Assembly: GCF_900103785.1 (NCBI RefSeq)
Contig: NZ_FNHE01000011.1
Span: forward strand, 147,974-211,973
From: Geodermatophilus siccatus
GTDB lineage: Bacteria; Actinomycetota; Actinomycetes; Mycobacteriales; Geodermatophilaceae
DNA length: 64,000 nucleotides
Direction: 5' to 3'
Shown in pieces: positions 16,564 through 25,280 of the stretch (position 1 is its first letter; the number at the start of each line of letters is the position of its first letter). Made by a program: the position numbers and the translations under genes. The notes beneath the pieces are model-generated. The model had not been told where the DNA came from. It made no database searches and saw nothing but the letters and a program-made list of their open reading frames with translations.

Positions 16564-19001
16564 CGCAGCGCTCCCAGCGTCATGTCGTGCGCCACCTCGG
16601 CCCCGGCGGGCAGCCGCAGCGCCTCGGCGACGGGGGCGAAGCCGCTCGCGGTGACCGTGTAGTCGCCGGGCAGCAGGTCGGCGAAGGCGTAGCCGCCGTC
16701 CCCTCCGGTGCGGGTCGTGGCCAGCACGGTGCCCCCGTCGTCGAGCAGGGTGACCGTCGCCTCCGGCAGCGGACGCCGGTCGCTGGCGGCGCGGACCGTG
16801 CCGGTGAGCCGGGCGCCGCCCACGAGGACGAGGTCCCGGACGACGGTGCCGCCGTCGGGCAGCTCGACGGTGCCGGCGACCGGCTGGTGCCCCGGCGCCT
16901 GGGCGGTCAGGGTGTAGACCCCGGCCAGCAGCTCGCCGAGCCCGAACGTCCCGTCGGTGGCGGTCGTGGTGCTCGCCACCACGTCGCCCTGGACGTCGGT
17001 CAGGGTGACCAGCGCCCCGGGCAGCGGCCCGCCGGTCGCCCCGCACACGGTGCCGCGGACCTCGCCGCTGCCCGCCAGGACGACGTCCCGGTGCACGGCG
17101 GAGTCGGCCACGGCGACCATGGCGGCGTTCGGGGCCAGCTGCGGCGCGGCGGCGATCAGCAGGTAGGTGCCGCCGGTGGCCGGCCGCAGGCGGTAGCCGC
17201 CGTCGTCCCCGGTGCTGGCGCGGTCGACCTGCCGCCCGGTGACGTCGGCCAGCGTGACCGAGGCGCCGGCCAGCGGCCGGCCGTCGCCGCGCAGCACCCG
17301 GCCCAGCACCAGCCGTCCGTCCGCGTGGTGTGCGTTGCCGTCGGCGCCGGGCGCCACGCCGTTCGCGCTCGCGGCGGCGGCCGGGGGGACGGGCTGCGTC
17401 TGCGGCGCGCGAGGGGCCTGCGCGGCGGCGGCCGGAGCGGCGGCCGCGGGAGCGGCCTCGCCTGCGGTGTTGCTGCGGCGCAGCGGCACCTCCTGGATGA
17501 ACAGGACGGCGAGCACCGCGACCGCGGAGATGACCGCCGCGAAGACGAACACGTCGCCGATGACGTCGCCGTAGACGGCCCGGACCAGGCCCTGCACCGG
17601 GGCGGGGAGCCCGGTGAGGTCGAGGGACTCCGAGCCGCCGCCCTGCGGTGCGGGCAGGCCCATCGCCACCAGGCCCTCGGCCACCCCGTCGCTGACCCGG
17701 TTGGCGGCGATCGAGCCCAGGACCGAGACGCCGGCGGCACCGCCCATCGAGCGGAAGAAGGTGACCACGGAGGTCGCGGCGCCGATGTCGCGCAGGTCGA
17801 CGGTGTTCTGCACCGCCAGGACCAGGTTCTGCATGGTCATGCCGACGCCGAGGCCGAGCAGCGCCATGTAGGCGGCCATGACCGCGTAGTCGGTCTCGTG
17901 GTCGATCGTGCCGAGCAGGCCCATGCCGGCGACCAGCAGGATCGAGCCGGCCACCAGGTAGACCTTCCACTTCCCGAACCGGGTGACGAGCTGGCCGGAG
18001 ACCGTGGAGGAGACCAGCAGCGCGCCGATCATCGGGATCGTCGCCAGCCCCGCCTTGGTCGGCGACCAGCCGCGGGCGATCTGGAAGTACTGACCGAAGA
18101 AGACCGAGGCGCCGAACATCCCGACGCCGACCGCGATCGAGGCGATGATCGCCAGCGCGGTGGTCCGGTCCCGCACGATGGGCAGCGGGATGATCGGCTC
18201 CCGCACCCGGCTCTCGACGAGCACGGTGAGCAGCAGGGCGACGAGGCCGCCGCCGGCCATGACCGCCGACTGCCAGGAGACCCAGTCGAACTCGTTGCCG
18301 GCGAAGGTCACCCAGATGAGCAGGTCGCTGACCGCGGCGGTGACGAGCGTGGCACCCAGCCAGTCGATGCTCACCGTCCGGCGCACGGTCGGCAGGTGCA
18401 GCGTCTTCTGCAGCAGGACGAGGGCGATGAGGGCCAGCGGCACGCAGGCGTAGAAGGTCCAGCGCCAGCCGAGCCACGAGGTGTCGACGATGACGCCGCC
18501 GAGCAGCGGGCCGCCCACGGTGGCCACGGCCATGACCGCGCCCAGGTAACCGGAGTACCTGCCCCGCTCCCGCGGCGGGATCATCGCCCCGATGACGACC
18601 TGGACCAGGGACTGCAGGCCGCCCATCCCGATGCCCTGGAGCACCCGGAACCCGATGAGCATGCCCATCGACTGGGTGAGGCCGCAGAGCGCGGAGCCGA
18701 TGACGAAGATGACGATCGCGAGCTGGACCAGCAGCTTCTTGCTGTAGAGGTCGGCGAGCTTGCCCCAGATGGGCGTCGACGCCGTGGCCGCCAGCAGGGC
18801 CGCGGTGACGACCCACGTGTACTGCGACTGGGTGCCCTCGAGCCTGGCGGTGATCGTCGGCAGCGCGTTCGCGACGATCGTGGTGCTGAGCAGGCCGACG
18901 AAGAGGGCCATCAGCAGGCCGCTGAGCGCCTCGAGCGTCTCGCGGCGCGTCATGGCGGACTCGACGGCGACAGGCCTCGTGGCCCGGTGGGTGGTGCTCA
19001 T
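16560..19001 (-). CDS. DHA2-type MFS exporter with three C-terminal carboxypeptidase-regulatory repeats
   Basis: 813 residues, far longer than the usual ~500 of EmrB/QacA transporters. Residues ~25-540 hold about 14 membrane helices with the DHA2 hallmarks (TIVANALPTITARLEGTQSQ, WVVTAALLAATASTPIWGKL, FRVLQGIGMGGLQSLVQVVI). A Pro/Ala linker follows (~545-600). Three consecutive beta-sandwich repeats then begin LVLGRVLRGDGRPLAGASVT, GEVRGTVCGATGGPLPGALV and ARLTGTVRAASDRRPLPEAT. The last helix places them on the cytosolic side if there are 14 helices. ATG 19001 has GAAGGA 7 bases upstream. It is coupled to the YceI fusion gene. The substrate is unknown. Confidence 0.9.
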   Translation of the reverse strand: MSTTHRATRPVAVESAMTRRETLEALSGLLMALFVGLLSTTIVANALPTITARLEGTQSQYTWVVTAALLAATASTPIWGKLADLYSKKLLVQLAIVIFVIGSALCGLTQSMGMLIGFRVLQGIGMGGLQSLVQVVIGAMIPPRERGRYSGYLGAVMAVATVGGPLLGGVIVDTSWLGWRWTFYACVPLALIALVLLQKTLHLPTVRRTVSIDWLGATLVTAAVSDLLIWVTFAGNEFDWVSWQSAVMAGGGLVALLLTVLVESRVREPIIPLPIVRDRTTALAIIASIAVGVGMFGASVFFGQYFQIARGWSPTKAGLATIPMIGALLVSSTVSGQLVTRFGKWKVYLVAGSILLVAGMGLLGTIDHETDYAVMAAYMALLGLGVGMTMQNLVLAVQNTVDLRDIGAATSVVTFFRSMGGAAGVSVLGSIAANRVSDGVAEGLVAMGLPAPQGGGSESLDLTGLPAPVQGLVRAVYGDVIGDVFVFAAVISAVAVLAVLFIQEVPLRRSNTAGEAAPAAAAPAAAAQAPRAPQTQPVPPAAAASANGVAPGADGNAHHADGRLVLGRVLRGDGRPLAGASVTLADVTGRQVDRASTGDDGGYRLRPATGGTYLLIAAAPQLAPNAAMVAVADSAVHRDVVLAGSGEVRGTVCGATGGPLPGALVTLTDVQGDVVASTTTATDGTFGLGELLAGVYTLTAQAPGHQPVAGTVELPDGGTVVRDLVLVGGARLTGTVRAASDRRPLPEATVTLLDDGGTVLATTRTGGDGGYAFADLLPGDYTVTASGFAPVAEALRLPAGAEVAHDMTLGALR

Positions 19002-19351
19002 GCAGTGTCCTTCGCGAATGACGGCCGCCGGCCGTGCGCAGGTACCAGGGAGGCGGTCGGCGCTTCACTCGGCCGCCGCACAGGTTGTATTACGCAACGA
19101 TATGCGGAGGTCTTCCCGGAGGCCGCCGAGACGTGCGTCACGTCGGCTCACGCCGGGCCGCCGGCCGGTGGACGGCGCGGCTGACTGGTCCTCGGGAGGT
19201 CGGTCCGCGTGCGAAGTCGTCTCGCGATCCGGTCGTCGAGGTCAGCCGTCCGGTCCTGCGCATCCCGGGAGCAGCGGCTGTAGTCCCACGTTGTCCGCAC
19301 CCAGGCCGCTCACCTGCACGTTCTCGTTGTGCTTCCTGCCAGATCGAACGT
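19002..19351. other. Intergenic region with AT-richer promoter patch
   Basis: 350 bp between the divergent exporter and DUF222/HNH genes without a convincing gene. A notably AT-rich stretch at 19084-19104 (GGTTGTATTACGCAACGATA) contains GTTG-N7-CAAC and could be a promoter/operator for the exporter, which lies 85 bp away on the minus strand. The rest shows nothing I can name. Confidence 0.4.
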
Positions 19352-21318
19352 GTGATCGGACCCGTGGACGACGGGATGCAGGGCACGCCGAGTGCCGCTG
19401 CGGCCCCTGTCGTGGGGTGGGCGGCCGGGCCGCTGGGTGCGGTGCAGGCCGCGGACCAGGAGATCGCCCGGCAGACGGCGATCAAGGCCCGGGCGGTGGC
19501 GGCGTTCGCCGCGTCCCGGCCCGCCGGTGCCGACCGGGCCCAGGGGGAGCGCGGGCCGATGTCGGCCGAGCGGTGGGCCGCCCGGCCGGAGGTGCTGCGG
19601 TCGGTGTCGGAGTGGGCCACCCCGGAGCTGGCGATCGCACTTGACCTCACCCAGCAGGGCGCGGAGAAGGAGCTGGCGCGATCCCTCACGCTGGTGTCCC
19701 GGCTGCCCGCGACGCTGGCGGCGCTGGAGTCGGGGGTGGTGCACGCCGGGATCTGTGGCACCTGTTCGAGCACGTCGCCCCGATCGCCGATGAGCGGCTG
19801 CGTGCGGAGGTGGATGCCGAGCTGCTGGCCTGGCTGGCCGGACGGCACCGGGTGACCTCGCCGGCGCAGCTGGGTGACAAGGCGCGCCGGCTGGTGGCGC
19901 AGCGGGATGCCGCGGCGGCCGGCCGGCGGCTGGCCCGGGCGCTCAAGGAGCGCGGCGTGTCGGTGCGCCCGGAGCGGGCCGAGGGCATGGCGGCGGTGAG
20001 CGTGTACTGCACCCTGCCGGAGGCGCGGGCGTTCCACGCCGCGCTGGTGCAGTGCGCCGAGGCGCTGGTGGATGAGCCGGGTGCGCCGGTGCGCACCCGC
20101 GGGCAGCAGATGGTCGACGCACTGCTGGAGCTGGTGCTGCGCCCCGGGGAGACCGAGCTGCCGCCGGTGCGGGTGCTGCTCACGCTGGTGGCCTCGGTGG
20201 CCACCATGCTGGGTGGGGATGCGCCGGCGGAGCTGGACGGGGAGGTGCTGCCGGCGGAGATGGCCCGCCGGCTGGCCCACGCCTTCGCCGGTGTCGACCC
20301 GGTCGACGGCGCGGCCGGGCCGGGGTCGGCGGTGGCGTGGCAGGAGGCCGAGCAGGCCGAGCTGGCCGCCTGGTGGGACGAGGTGGAGCGCCGCCTGCTC
20401 GCCGGCGAGCTGCCCGACGAGCCCGAGTGGGACCCGAATCCGCTGTCCGCCGCAGCGCCGGGCACCGCGCCACCGCCGGACACCGACCCGGCGCCGTCCC
20501 CGGGCACCGACGCACCGCCGGACGCCGAGGCCCCAGCGGGCGCCCACCGAGCACTGGGCACTGCTGCGTCACCGCCGGACACAGATCCAGCACCGGATGG
20601 CTGGTGGGCGACCGCGGACCGGGCCGTGCAGAACGCCGATGCGGCGGTGCGCGCCGCCCGGATGGCACTCGGCCACGCCGCCCGCAGCGTGCGCACCGAG
20701 CGGGCCGACGCCGCCGACCGGGCCGCCTGGACCGCGAGCCCGGCCGGGCGGGCCGACGCCGCGACCGACGCCCTCGGTGCGCTGGCCGCGGCCGCGGACG
20801 CCCGGCGCGCGCAGCTGGCCGCGCTGCTGGACCGCACCGCCGGCGGCGGGCTGGCCGACCGGCCCCGGCTCGCGCTCACCGACGCGGTCAGCGGCGCGCT
20901 GCTGACCCTGACCGACCTGCCGGCACTGCGCCGCACCGGCGCCTGCGGCAGGCCCGCCTGCCGTCGCCTCGAGGCCTGCGGCCACGACCTGACCGGCCGG
21001 CCCGGCCTGACCCGGCCCGGCGCCACGAACGGCTACCGGCCGGGGGCGGCGCTGGACCGCCACGTGCGCGCTCGGGACCGGCGCTGCCGGTTTCCCGGCT
21101 GCCGCCGCCGGGTGCCCGTTGCCGGCGAGCTGGACCACCACCGGCCGCACGCCGCCGGGGGGACGACTGCCGCGGCCAACCTGGCCGGCTGCTGCACGAG
21201 TGACCACCGCGGCAAGCACCAGGCACCGGGCTGGACCGACACCCTCGCGGCCGACGGCACGCTGACCGTCACCACCCCCACCGGCCTGACCGCCGTCACC
21301 GAACCACCGCCCCACTGA
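19352..21318 (+). pseudogene. DUF222/HNH endonuclease-like gene, frameshifted
   Basis: Two adjacent frames together spell one DUF222-HNH protein of about 655 residues, a family present in many copies in Geodermatophilaceae and mycobacteria. The first frame runs from about GTG 19352 (alternatives ATG 19376 or GTG 19364) through ALDLTQQGAEKELARSLTLV to HAG near 19750. After one missing base at about 19751-19755 the second frame continues LWHLFEHVAPIADERLRAEV to 21318. The C-terminus has the HNH zinc-type motif: CRFPGCRRRVPVAGELDHHR, then NLAGCCTSDHRGKHQ. A Pro-rich linker precedes it. The break could be a real mutation or a sequencing error. If real, a downstream ATG could still make a 502-residue product. 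Confidence 0.75.
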
Positions 21319-21426
21319 GCCGAGCGGGCCCGGGCCGTGGCCGCCCGGGCCTGAGGCGGCACGACAGCCACGCCCCGACCGCACGAGGCCGCACGCTGCA
21401 GGGAGGGAGACCCCGAACGCTCCGCG

Positions 21427-21462
21427 GCGAGGGCCCGAACCGGTGGCCGGTTCGGGCCTCGC
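21427..21462. terminator. Strong hairpin terminator between convergent genes
   Basis: GCGAGGGCCCGAACCGG (21427-21443) pairs with CCGGTTCGGGCCTCGC (21447-21462) across TGG with a single bulge. It lies between the end of the HNH gene (21318) and the end of the minus-strand lipoprotein gene (21501), so it can serve both. Confidence 0.75.
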
Positions 21463-21500
21463 TGCGGCAGAGACGGTGCGCCCGGCAGGAGCCGAGCGGC

Positions 21501-22115
21501 TCAGGTGGTGGGCGACGAGGTGCTGGTGCCGTCCTCGGTCGGGTCCTGGTCGGGGTCGTCGTCCGGGAAGTCGAACGGCGGCGTCGGGTTCTGGCCCTCG
21601 GCGGACACCGGCACGTCGACGGTCACCTCGCCGGCCTCGCCGAAGGTGAAGGTGACGGGGATCGACTGCGACGAGCGCAGCTCCCGCCCCAGGTCCAGCA
21701 GCGTCACGTCGGGCGGTCCCTCGGCCCCCACGTAGAGGGTGTCCTCGGCGTCCACGGTCAGCGGCAGCCCCTGGCCCTCGGCGGTCTCGACCCGCACCCC
21801 GCCGAAGTCCGGCCCGCTGATGTCGGTCAGCGTGACCGGCTCCCCGCCGGTGTTGGTGACCGCCATGAACAGCCGTGCGTCCTCGCCGGCCTCGTGCACG
21901 CCGTCCAGCGGGTACTCCAGCTGCACCTGCTGCAGGCCGACGTCGTCGTCGAGCCGGACGTCGGGGCCGACGGCGCCGCCCTCGACCTCGGCGGGATCGT
22001 CCGACAGCGTCTGGTCCGGCTCGGTGCTGCCGCAGCCAGTCAGGGCGAGCAGCACGCCGGCGGCGCCGGCCGCCAGCCGCATCCGGGGGAACGGCAGTGG
22101 ACATCGGGCGGTCAT
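21501..22115 (-). CDS. Secreted lipoprotein, LpqE/PCu(A)C-like
   Basis: 204 residues with a lipoprotein signal: basic start, hydrophobic AAGAAGVLLALTGC, with the lipidated Cys at about residue 28 (lipobox LTGC). The body reads ARLFMAVTNTGGEPVTLTDI and later VTLLDLGRELRSSQSIPVTF, which resembles the copper-chaperone-like PCu(A)C fold as found in mycobacterial LpqE. The Met/His copper ligands of true PCu(A)C are not evident, so metal binding is unproven. The C-terminal ~30 residues are acidic and Pro-rich. ATG 22115 follows CAGGAGG. A perfect 36-bp palindrome lies 30 bp upstream of the start. Confidence 0.7.
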   Translation of the reverse strand: MTARCPLPFPRMRLAAGAAGVLLALTGCGSTEPDQTLSDDPAEVEGGAVGPDVRLDDDVGLQQVQLEYPLDGVHEAGEDARLFMAVTNTGGEPVTLTDISGPDFGGVRVETAEGQGLPLTVDAEDTLYVGAEGPPDVTLLDLGRELRSSQSIPVTFTFGEAGEVTVDVPVSAEGQNPTPPFDFPDDDPDQDPTEDGTSTSSPTT

Positions 22116-22144
22116 CGAGCGGGCCTCCTGTCGCGATCGGGGTC

Positions 22145-22180
22145 ATCGGGACCGAGGGGTTCGAACCCCTCGGTCCCGAT
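22145..22180. terminator. Perfect 36-bp palindrome
   Basis: The left half ATCGGGACCGAGGGGTTC is followed exactly by its reverse complement. As RNA this is a 16-bp stem with a UCGA loop. It lies 75 bp past the stop of the minus-strand Spo0M-like gene (22255) and 30 bp before the lipoprotein ATG, so a terminator for the former or an attenuator for the latter fits. Its centre GGGGTTCGAACCCC looks like a tRNA T-arm with an adjoining 7-bp acceptor-like stem. No D or anticodon arms and no CCA are present. Confidence 0.7.
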
Positions 22181-22254
22181 GCGTGCCCGGTCGGCCGAGG
22201 CTGGTCCCGCGCGGGCCCTGAGGTGTTATGGAACCGTCATGTCCCGCGCCGGGC

Positions 22255-23034
22255 TCAGAACCAGCCCCGCCGGGCGCCGAGCTGCCGGACGGCGGCGTCG
22301 AGGTGCGCGGCCACGGTGCGGACGTCGGTGTCGGAGTGGCTCAACCGCAGCCGGCCGCCGACGTCCCGTCCCTCGCTGAGCAGCCCGCCCCGCCGGTCGA
22401 CCTCCAGGACGACGTCCACGCCCTGCGGGTCGGCGAGGAAGGTGACCTCCAGCTCGTTCACCCGGCCTCGCAGGCCGGGCGGCGGGCTGAACTCGACCTC
22501 CTGGTAGAAGGGCAGCTCGCTGCCGCGGACGTGGCCCTTCTCCACGTCGGCGCCGCGGAAGGCGAAGCCGAGACCGTCGAGCGCGTGCAGCACGGTGCGC
22601 TGCACGGGCAGCGGCAGCACGGTGACCGGGTCGAGGTCGCCGGGGTCGACCGAGCCGGGGATGTCGACCCGGGTGCGCAGGCCGACGCGCATGCCGCGCA
22701 GGTGCCAGCCGTCGATCGCCGTGATCGGGCACTGCCACGGCACCGGCAGGCTGAACGGGACCTGGTACTGCTGGCCCGGCTCCAGCCGCCCGGCCCCGGC
22801 GATGGCGGCGGTGCCGAAGGTGACCTCCTCGCGCCACGAGGAGTCGCCGCTCTCCACCTCCACGGTGGCCTGCAGCGCGACGCGCACCTCCGTGACGTCC
22901 TGCGGCACCGTGCCCCCGGTGACGTGCACGGTGCCGGTGACAGCGCCGCCCGGGGTCGTCTCCGGCCGGTCGAGCACGGTCTCGACGCCGGCGCCGCCGG
23001 AGCCCAGGCGCGCCATCATGCCGCGGAAGGCCAT
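22255..23034 (-). CDS. Spo0M-like (arrestin-fold) sporulation-control protein
   Basis: 259 residues beginning MAFRGMMARLGSGGAGVETV, with the conserved Spo0M features VETVLDRPETTPGGAVTGTV, a DVTEVRVALQATVE segment and the double beta-sandwich pattern up to GWF. In Bacillus Spo0M is a cytosolic arrestin-like protein that affects sporulation and division; in non-sporulating actinobacteria its job is unclear. ATG 23034 follows CGAGGAGGACCG; a longer frame upstream is not needed. It is divergent from the site-2 protease gene over 150 bp carrying a 10-bp inverted repeat. Confidence 0.88.
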   Translation of the reverse strand: MAFRGMMARLGSGGAGVETVLDRPETTPGGAVTGTVHVTGGTVPQDVTEVRVALQATVEVESGDSSWREEVTFGTAAIAGAGRLEPGQQYQVPFSLPVPWQCPITAIDGWHLRGMRVGLRTRVDIPGSVDPGDLDPVTVLPLPVQRTVLHALDGLGFAFRGADVEKGHVRGSELPFYQEVEFSPPPGLRGRVNELEVTFLADPQGVDVVLEVDRRGGLLSEGRDVGGRLRLSHSDTDVRTVAAHLDAAVRQLGARRGWF

Positions 23035-23093
23035 CGGTCCTCCTCGTTCGTGGGGGTCGTCGGACGGGGTCGGGATCACGACGGTCGGAGCCT

Positions 23094-23129
23094 GTCACGG
23101 GGCTCGTCCGCGTGTCACCGCCCCGTGAC
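23094..23129. promoter_or_regulatory. 10-bp inverted repeat in the Spo0M/protease promoter region
   Basis: GTCACGGGGC (23094-23103) and GCCCCGTGAC (23120-23129) are perfect inverted copies 16 bp apart, between divergent starts at 23034 and 23185. TGTCACCG inside the spacer repeats the left arm's beginning. It is an operator candidate for an unknown regulator. Confidence 0.45.
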
Positions 23130-23184
23130 CAGGGCACCGGGTCCGGATGGACCTCCCACCGGCACCGTCACCGAGGAGGGGAAC

Positions 23185-24375
23185 GTGAGGGAGACCTTCA
23201 GCCTGGGCCGGATCGCCGGCATCCGCGTCGGCGTGAACGCCAGCGTCCTGGTGATCGTGCTGATCATCGCCGGGGGACTGGCGTTCGGCCGCTTCCCCCC
23301 GGTGCTGCCCGGCCGCGGTGCCGCCGCATACGTCGTCGCCGCGTTGGCCGCCGCCGTCGCCTTCCTCGCCTCGCTGCTGGCACACGAGCTGGCCCACGCC
23401 CTGGTGGCCCGCCGCAACGGGGTCGAGGTCGAGGGCATCACCCTGTGGCTGCTGGGGGGCGTGGCCCGCCTCCGGGGAGGGGCCCGCACGCCCGGGGCGG
23501 AGTTCCGCATCGCCGGCGTCGGCCCGCTCACCAGCCTCGTCCTCGGCCTCCTCCTCATGGCCGGTGCTGTGCTGGCGCGGCTGGCGGGCGCCGACGGGCT
23601 GCCGGTCGCCGTCCTGGAGTACCTCGCCGGCATCAACGTGGTGCTCGCCGTCTTCAACCTGGTCCCGGCCGCCCCGCTCGACGGCGGGCGGCTGCTGCGC
23701 GCGTTCCTGTGGCGCCTCCGCGGCGACGCCTGGTCCTCGGCGGTGACCGCGGCGCGGGCGGGCCGGTTCTTCGGCTTCGCCCTGATCGCCCTGGGCTTCC
23801 TGCAGCTGGTCACCGGCCGGGGGTTCGGCGGGCTGTGGCTGGCCCTCGTCGGGCTGTTCGTGGTGAACGCGGCGACCGCCGAGGAGCAGCACGCGCACGT
23901 GTCCGGCCGCCTGGGCGGGCTGACCGTCGGCGCGGTCATGAGCAGCCCCGCGCTGGTCGCCGACCCCGACCTGGCCGTCGAGCGGTTCCTGCACGAGGTG
24001 GCGCTGGTGCGGCGCTTCAGCACCTATCCGCTCGTCGACAGCTCCGGCGCACTCGTCGGCCTCGTGACGCTCAACCGGTTGCGCTCGGTCCCGCCCGCGG
24101 CCCGGGCCACGACCCGGCTCCGGGACGTCGCCTGCCCGTCGCCGGAGATCCCGGTCGCCCGGCCCGGCGAGCCGCTGACCGAGCTGCTGCCGCGCATGGA
24201 GGGGTGCAGCGACGGCCGCGCGGTCGTCCTCGACGACGGCCGGGTCGTGGGCGTCGTCTCGCCGAGCGACGTCGCCCGGACCCTCCAGCTCGCCGACCTC
24301 GCCGCCTTCGACCGCTACCCGTCGGCAGGCGGCGGGGCCGACGTCGCCCGCGTGCCGGACGCGGGCCGGCCCTGA
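23185..24375 (+). CDS. Site-2 protease (M50) with CBS domains, Rip3-like
   Basis: A 396-residue intramembrane zinc protease. Several helices carry the catalytic motif LLAHELAHALVA (HELAH at 67-71) and the second metal motif NLVPAAPLDGGR about 85 residues later. The C-terminal ~150 residues are two CBS motifs (VGAVMSSPALVADPDLAVER; then VVGVVSPSDVARTL), which in this subfamily bind adenine nucleotides and may gate the protease. The family cleaves membrane-bound anti-sigma factors or other single-pass proteins. GTG 23185 follows GAGGAGGGGAAC. The local target is not evident. Confidence 0.9.
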   Translation: MRETFSLGRIAGIRVGVNASVLVIVLIIAGGLAFGRFPPVLPGRGAAAYVVAALAAAVAFLASLLAHELAHALVARRNGVEVEGITLWLLGGVARLRGGARTPGAEFRIAGVGPLTSLVLGLLLMAGAVLARLAGADGLPVAVLEYLAGINVVLAVFNLVPAAPLDGGRLLRAFLWRLRGDAWSSAVTAARAGRFFGFALIALGFLQLVTGRGFGGLWLALVGLFVVNAATAEEQHAHVSGRLGGLTVGAVMSSPALVADPDLAVERFLHEVALVRRFSTYPLVDSSGALVGLVTLNRLRSVPPAARATTRLRDVACPSPEIPVARPGEPLTELLPRMEGCSDGRAVVLDDGRVVGVVSPSDVARTLQLADLAAFDRYPSAGGGADVARVPDAGRP

Positions 24376-24431
24376 CCGGCCCGGCCCTGACCGGCCCTGA
24401 CCGGCTCTGCCCTCGACCGCCCGGGAGCGGG

Positions 24432-25280
24432 TCAGGCGCCGCCGGCGAAGCGGCGCTCGGCGCGGGCGACCAGCACCGGGTAGAGCCGCGGCGCCAGCCG
24501 GACCAGCAGGTCGACGACCTTGGCGTCGTTGCCGACCAGGATGCGCGGCCGGCCGGCCTCCACCCCGTCGACGACGATCCGCGCGGCCTGCTCGGGCGGC
24601 ATCCGCAGCAGCTTCTCGTTGTACCGACGGTGCCGGGCCTCCTCGGCGGCGGTGACCTCCTGGCCCTGCGCCTTGGCGTGCTCCCACGCCGCCGTGGCGA
24701 TGTTGGTCCGCACCCCGCCGGGGTGGACGACGCTGACCTGCACCGGGTGCCCGGCGGCCAGCAGCTCCGCGCGCAGGCTCTCGGTGAGGCCGCGCACGCC
24801 GAACTTGCTGGTGCAGTACGCCGTCATGCTGCCCTGGCCCATGATCCCGTTGAGGCTGGAGACGTTGACGACGTGCCCGTCGCCGGAGGCGATCAGGTGC
24901 GGCAGGAACGCCTTGGTGCCGTGGAGGACGCCGAACAGGTTGATCGACAGGACCCGGTCGTACTCGGCCCAGTCGGTGTCGAGCACCGCACCGCCGCCCG
25001 CGACACCGGCGTTGTTGTAGACCTGGTGGACGACGCCGAAGTGCTCCGCCACCGCGGTCGCGTACGCCTCGACGGCCGCGCGGTCGCTGACGTCGAGCCG
25101 GGCGGTGTGCACCTCCGCGCCCAGCGCCCGGGCCCGGTCGGCGGTCTGCCCCAGGCCCAGCTCGTCGACGTCGGACAGCGCCAGGCGCGCGCCGCGCCTC
25201 GCCAGCTCGAGGGCCAGCTGCCGGCCGATGCCGGAGCCGGCGCCGGTGACGACGGCGACCTTGCCGCGCACGGTGCTCAT
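24432..25280 (-). CDS. SDR-family oxidoreductase
   Basis: A 282-residue classical short-chain dehydrogenase. The NAD(P) motif is VVTGAGSGIGRQLALELARR, NNAG is present in VYNNAGVAGG, and the catalytic Ser, Tyr and Lys are in NVSSLNGIMGQGSMTAYCTSK. Asp in LSDVDELG after the second strand favours NAD(H). ATG 25280 overlaps the stop of the hydrolase gene (ATGA). It is last in a three-gene operon with a Baeyer-Villiger-type monooxygenase and an alpha/beta hydrolase. A logical route is oxidation of an alcohol to a ketone (SDR), ester formation (monooxygenase) and ester hydrolysis; this order is inference. Confidence 0.9.
   Translation of the reverse strand: MSTVRGKVAVVTGAGSGIGRQLALELARRGARLALSDVDELGLGQTADRARALGAEVHTARLDVSDRAAVEAYATAVAEHFGVVHQVYNNAGVAGGGAVLDTDWAEYDRVLSINLFGVLHGTKAFLPHLIASGDGHVVNVSSLNGIMGQGSMTAYCTSKFGVRGLTESLRAELLAAGHPVQVSVVHPGGVRTNIATAAWEHAKAQGQEVTAAEEARHRRYNEKLLRMPPEQAARIVVDGVEAGRPRILVGNDAKVVDLLVRLAPRLYPVLVARAERRFAGGA

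Noticed and set aside
15739..19068. A single 1109-residue frame joining the YceI protein with the exporter region
   Set aside because: The upper part is an out-of-frame shadow of the DHA2 transporter; the true YceI-fusion start is the GTG at 16563 overlapping the transporter stop.
22145..22180. A tRNA gene or tRNA fragment
   Set aside because: Only a T-arm-like core and an acceptor-like stem exist because the whole is a perfect palindrome; there are no D or anticodon arms and no CCA.
24367..24410. Short tandem CCGGCCCTGA repeats after the site-2 protease gene
   Set aside because: Only three imperfect copies, without symmetry strong enough for a terminator or known element; recorded only here.
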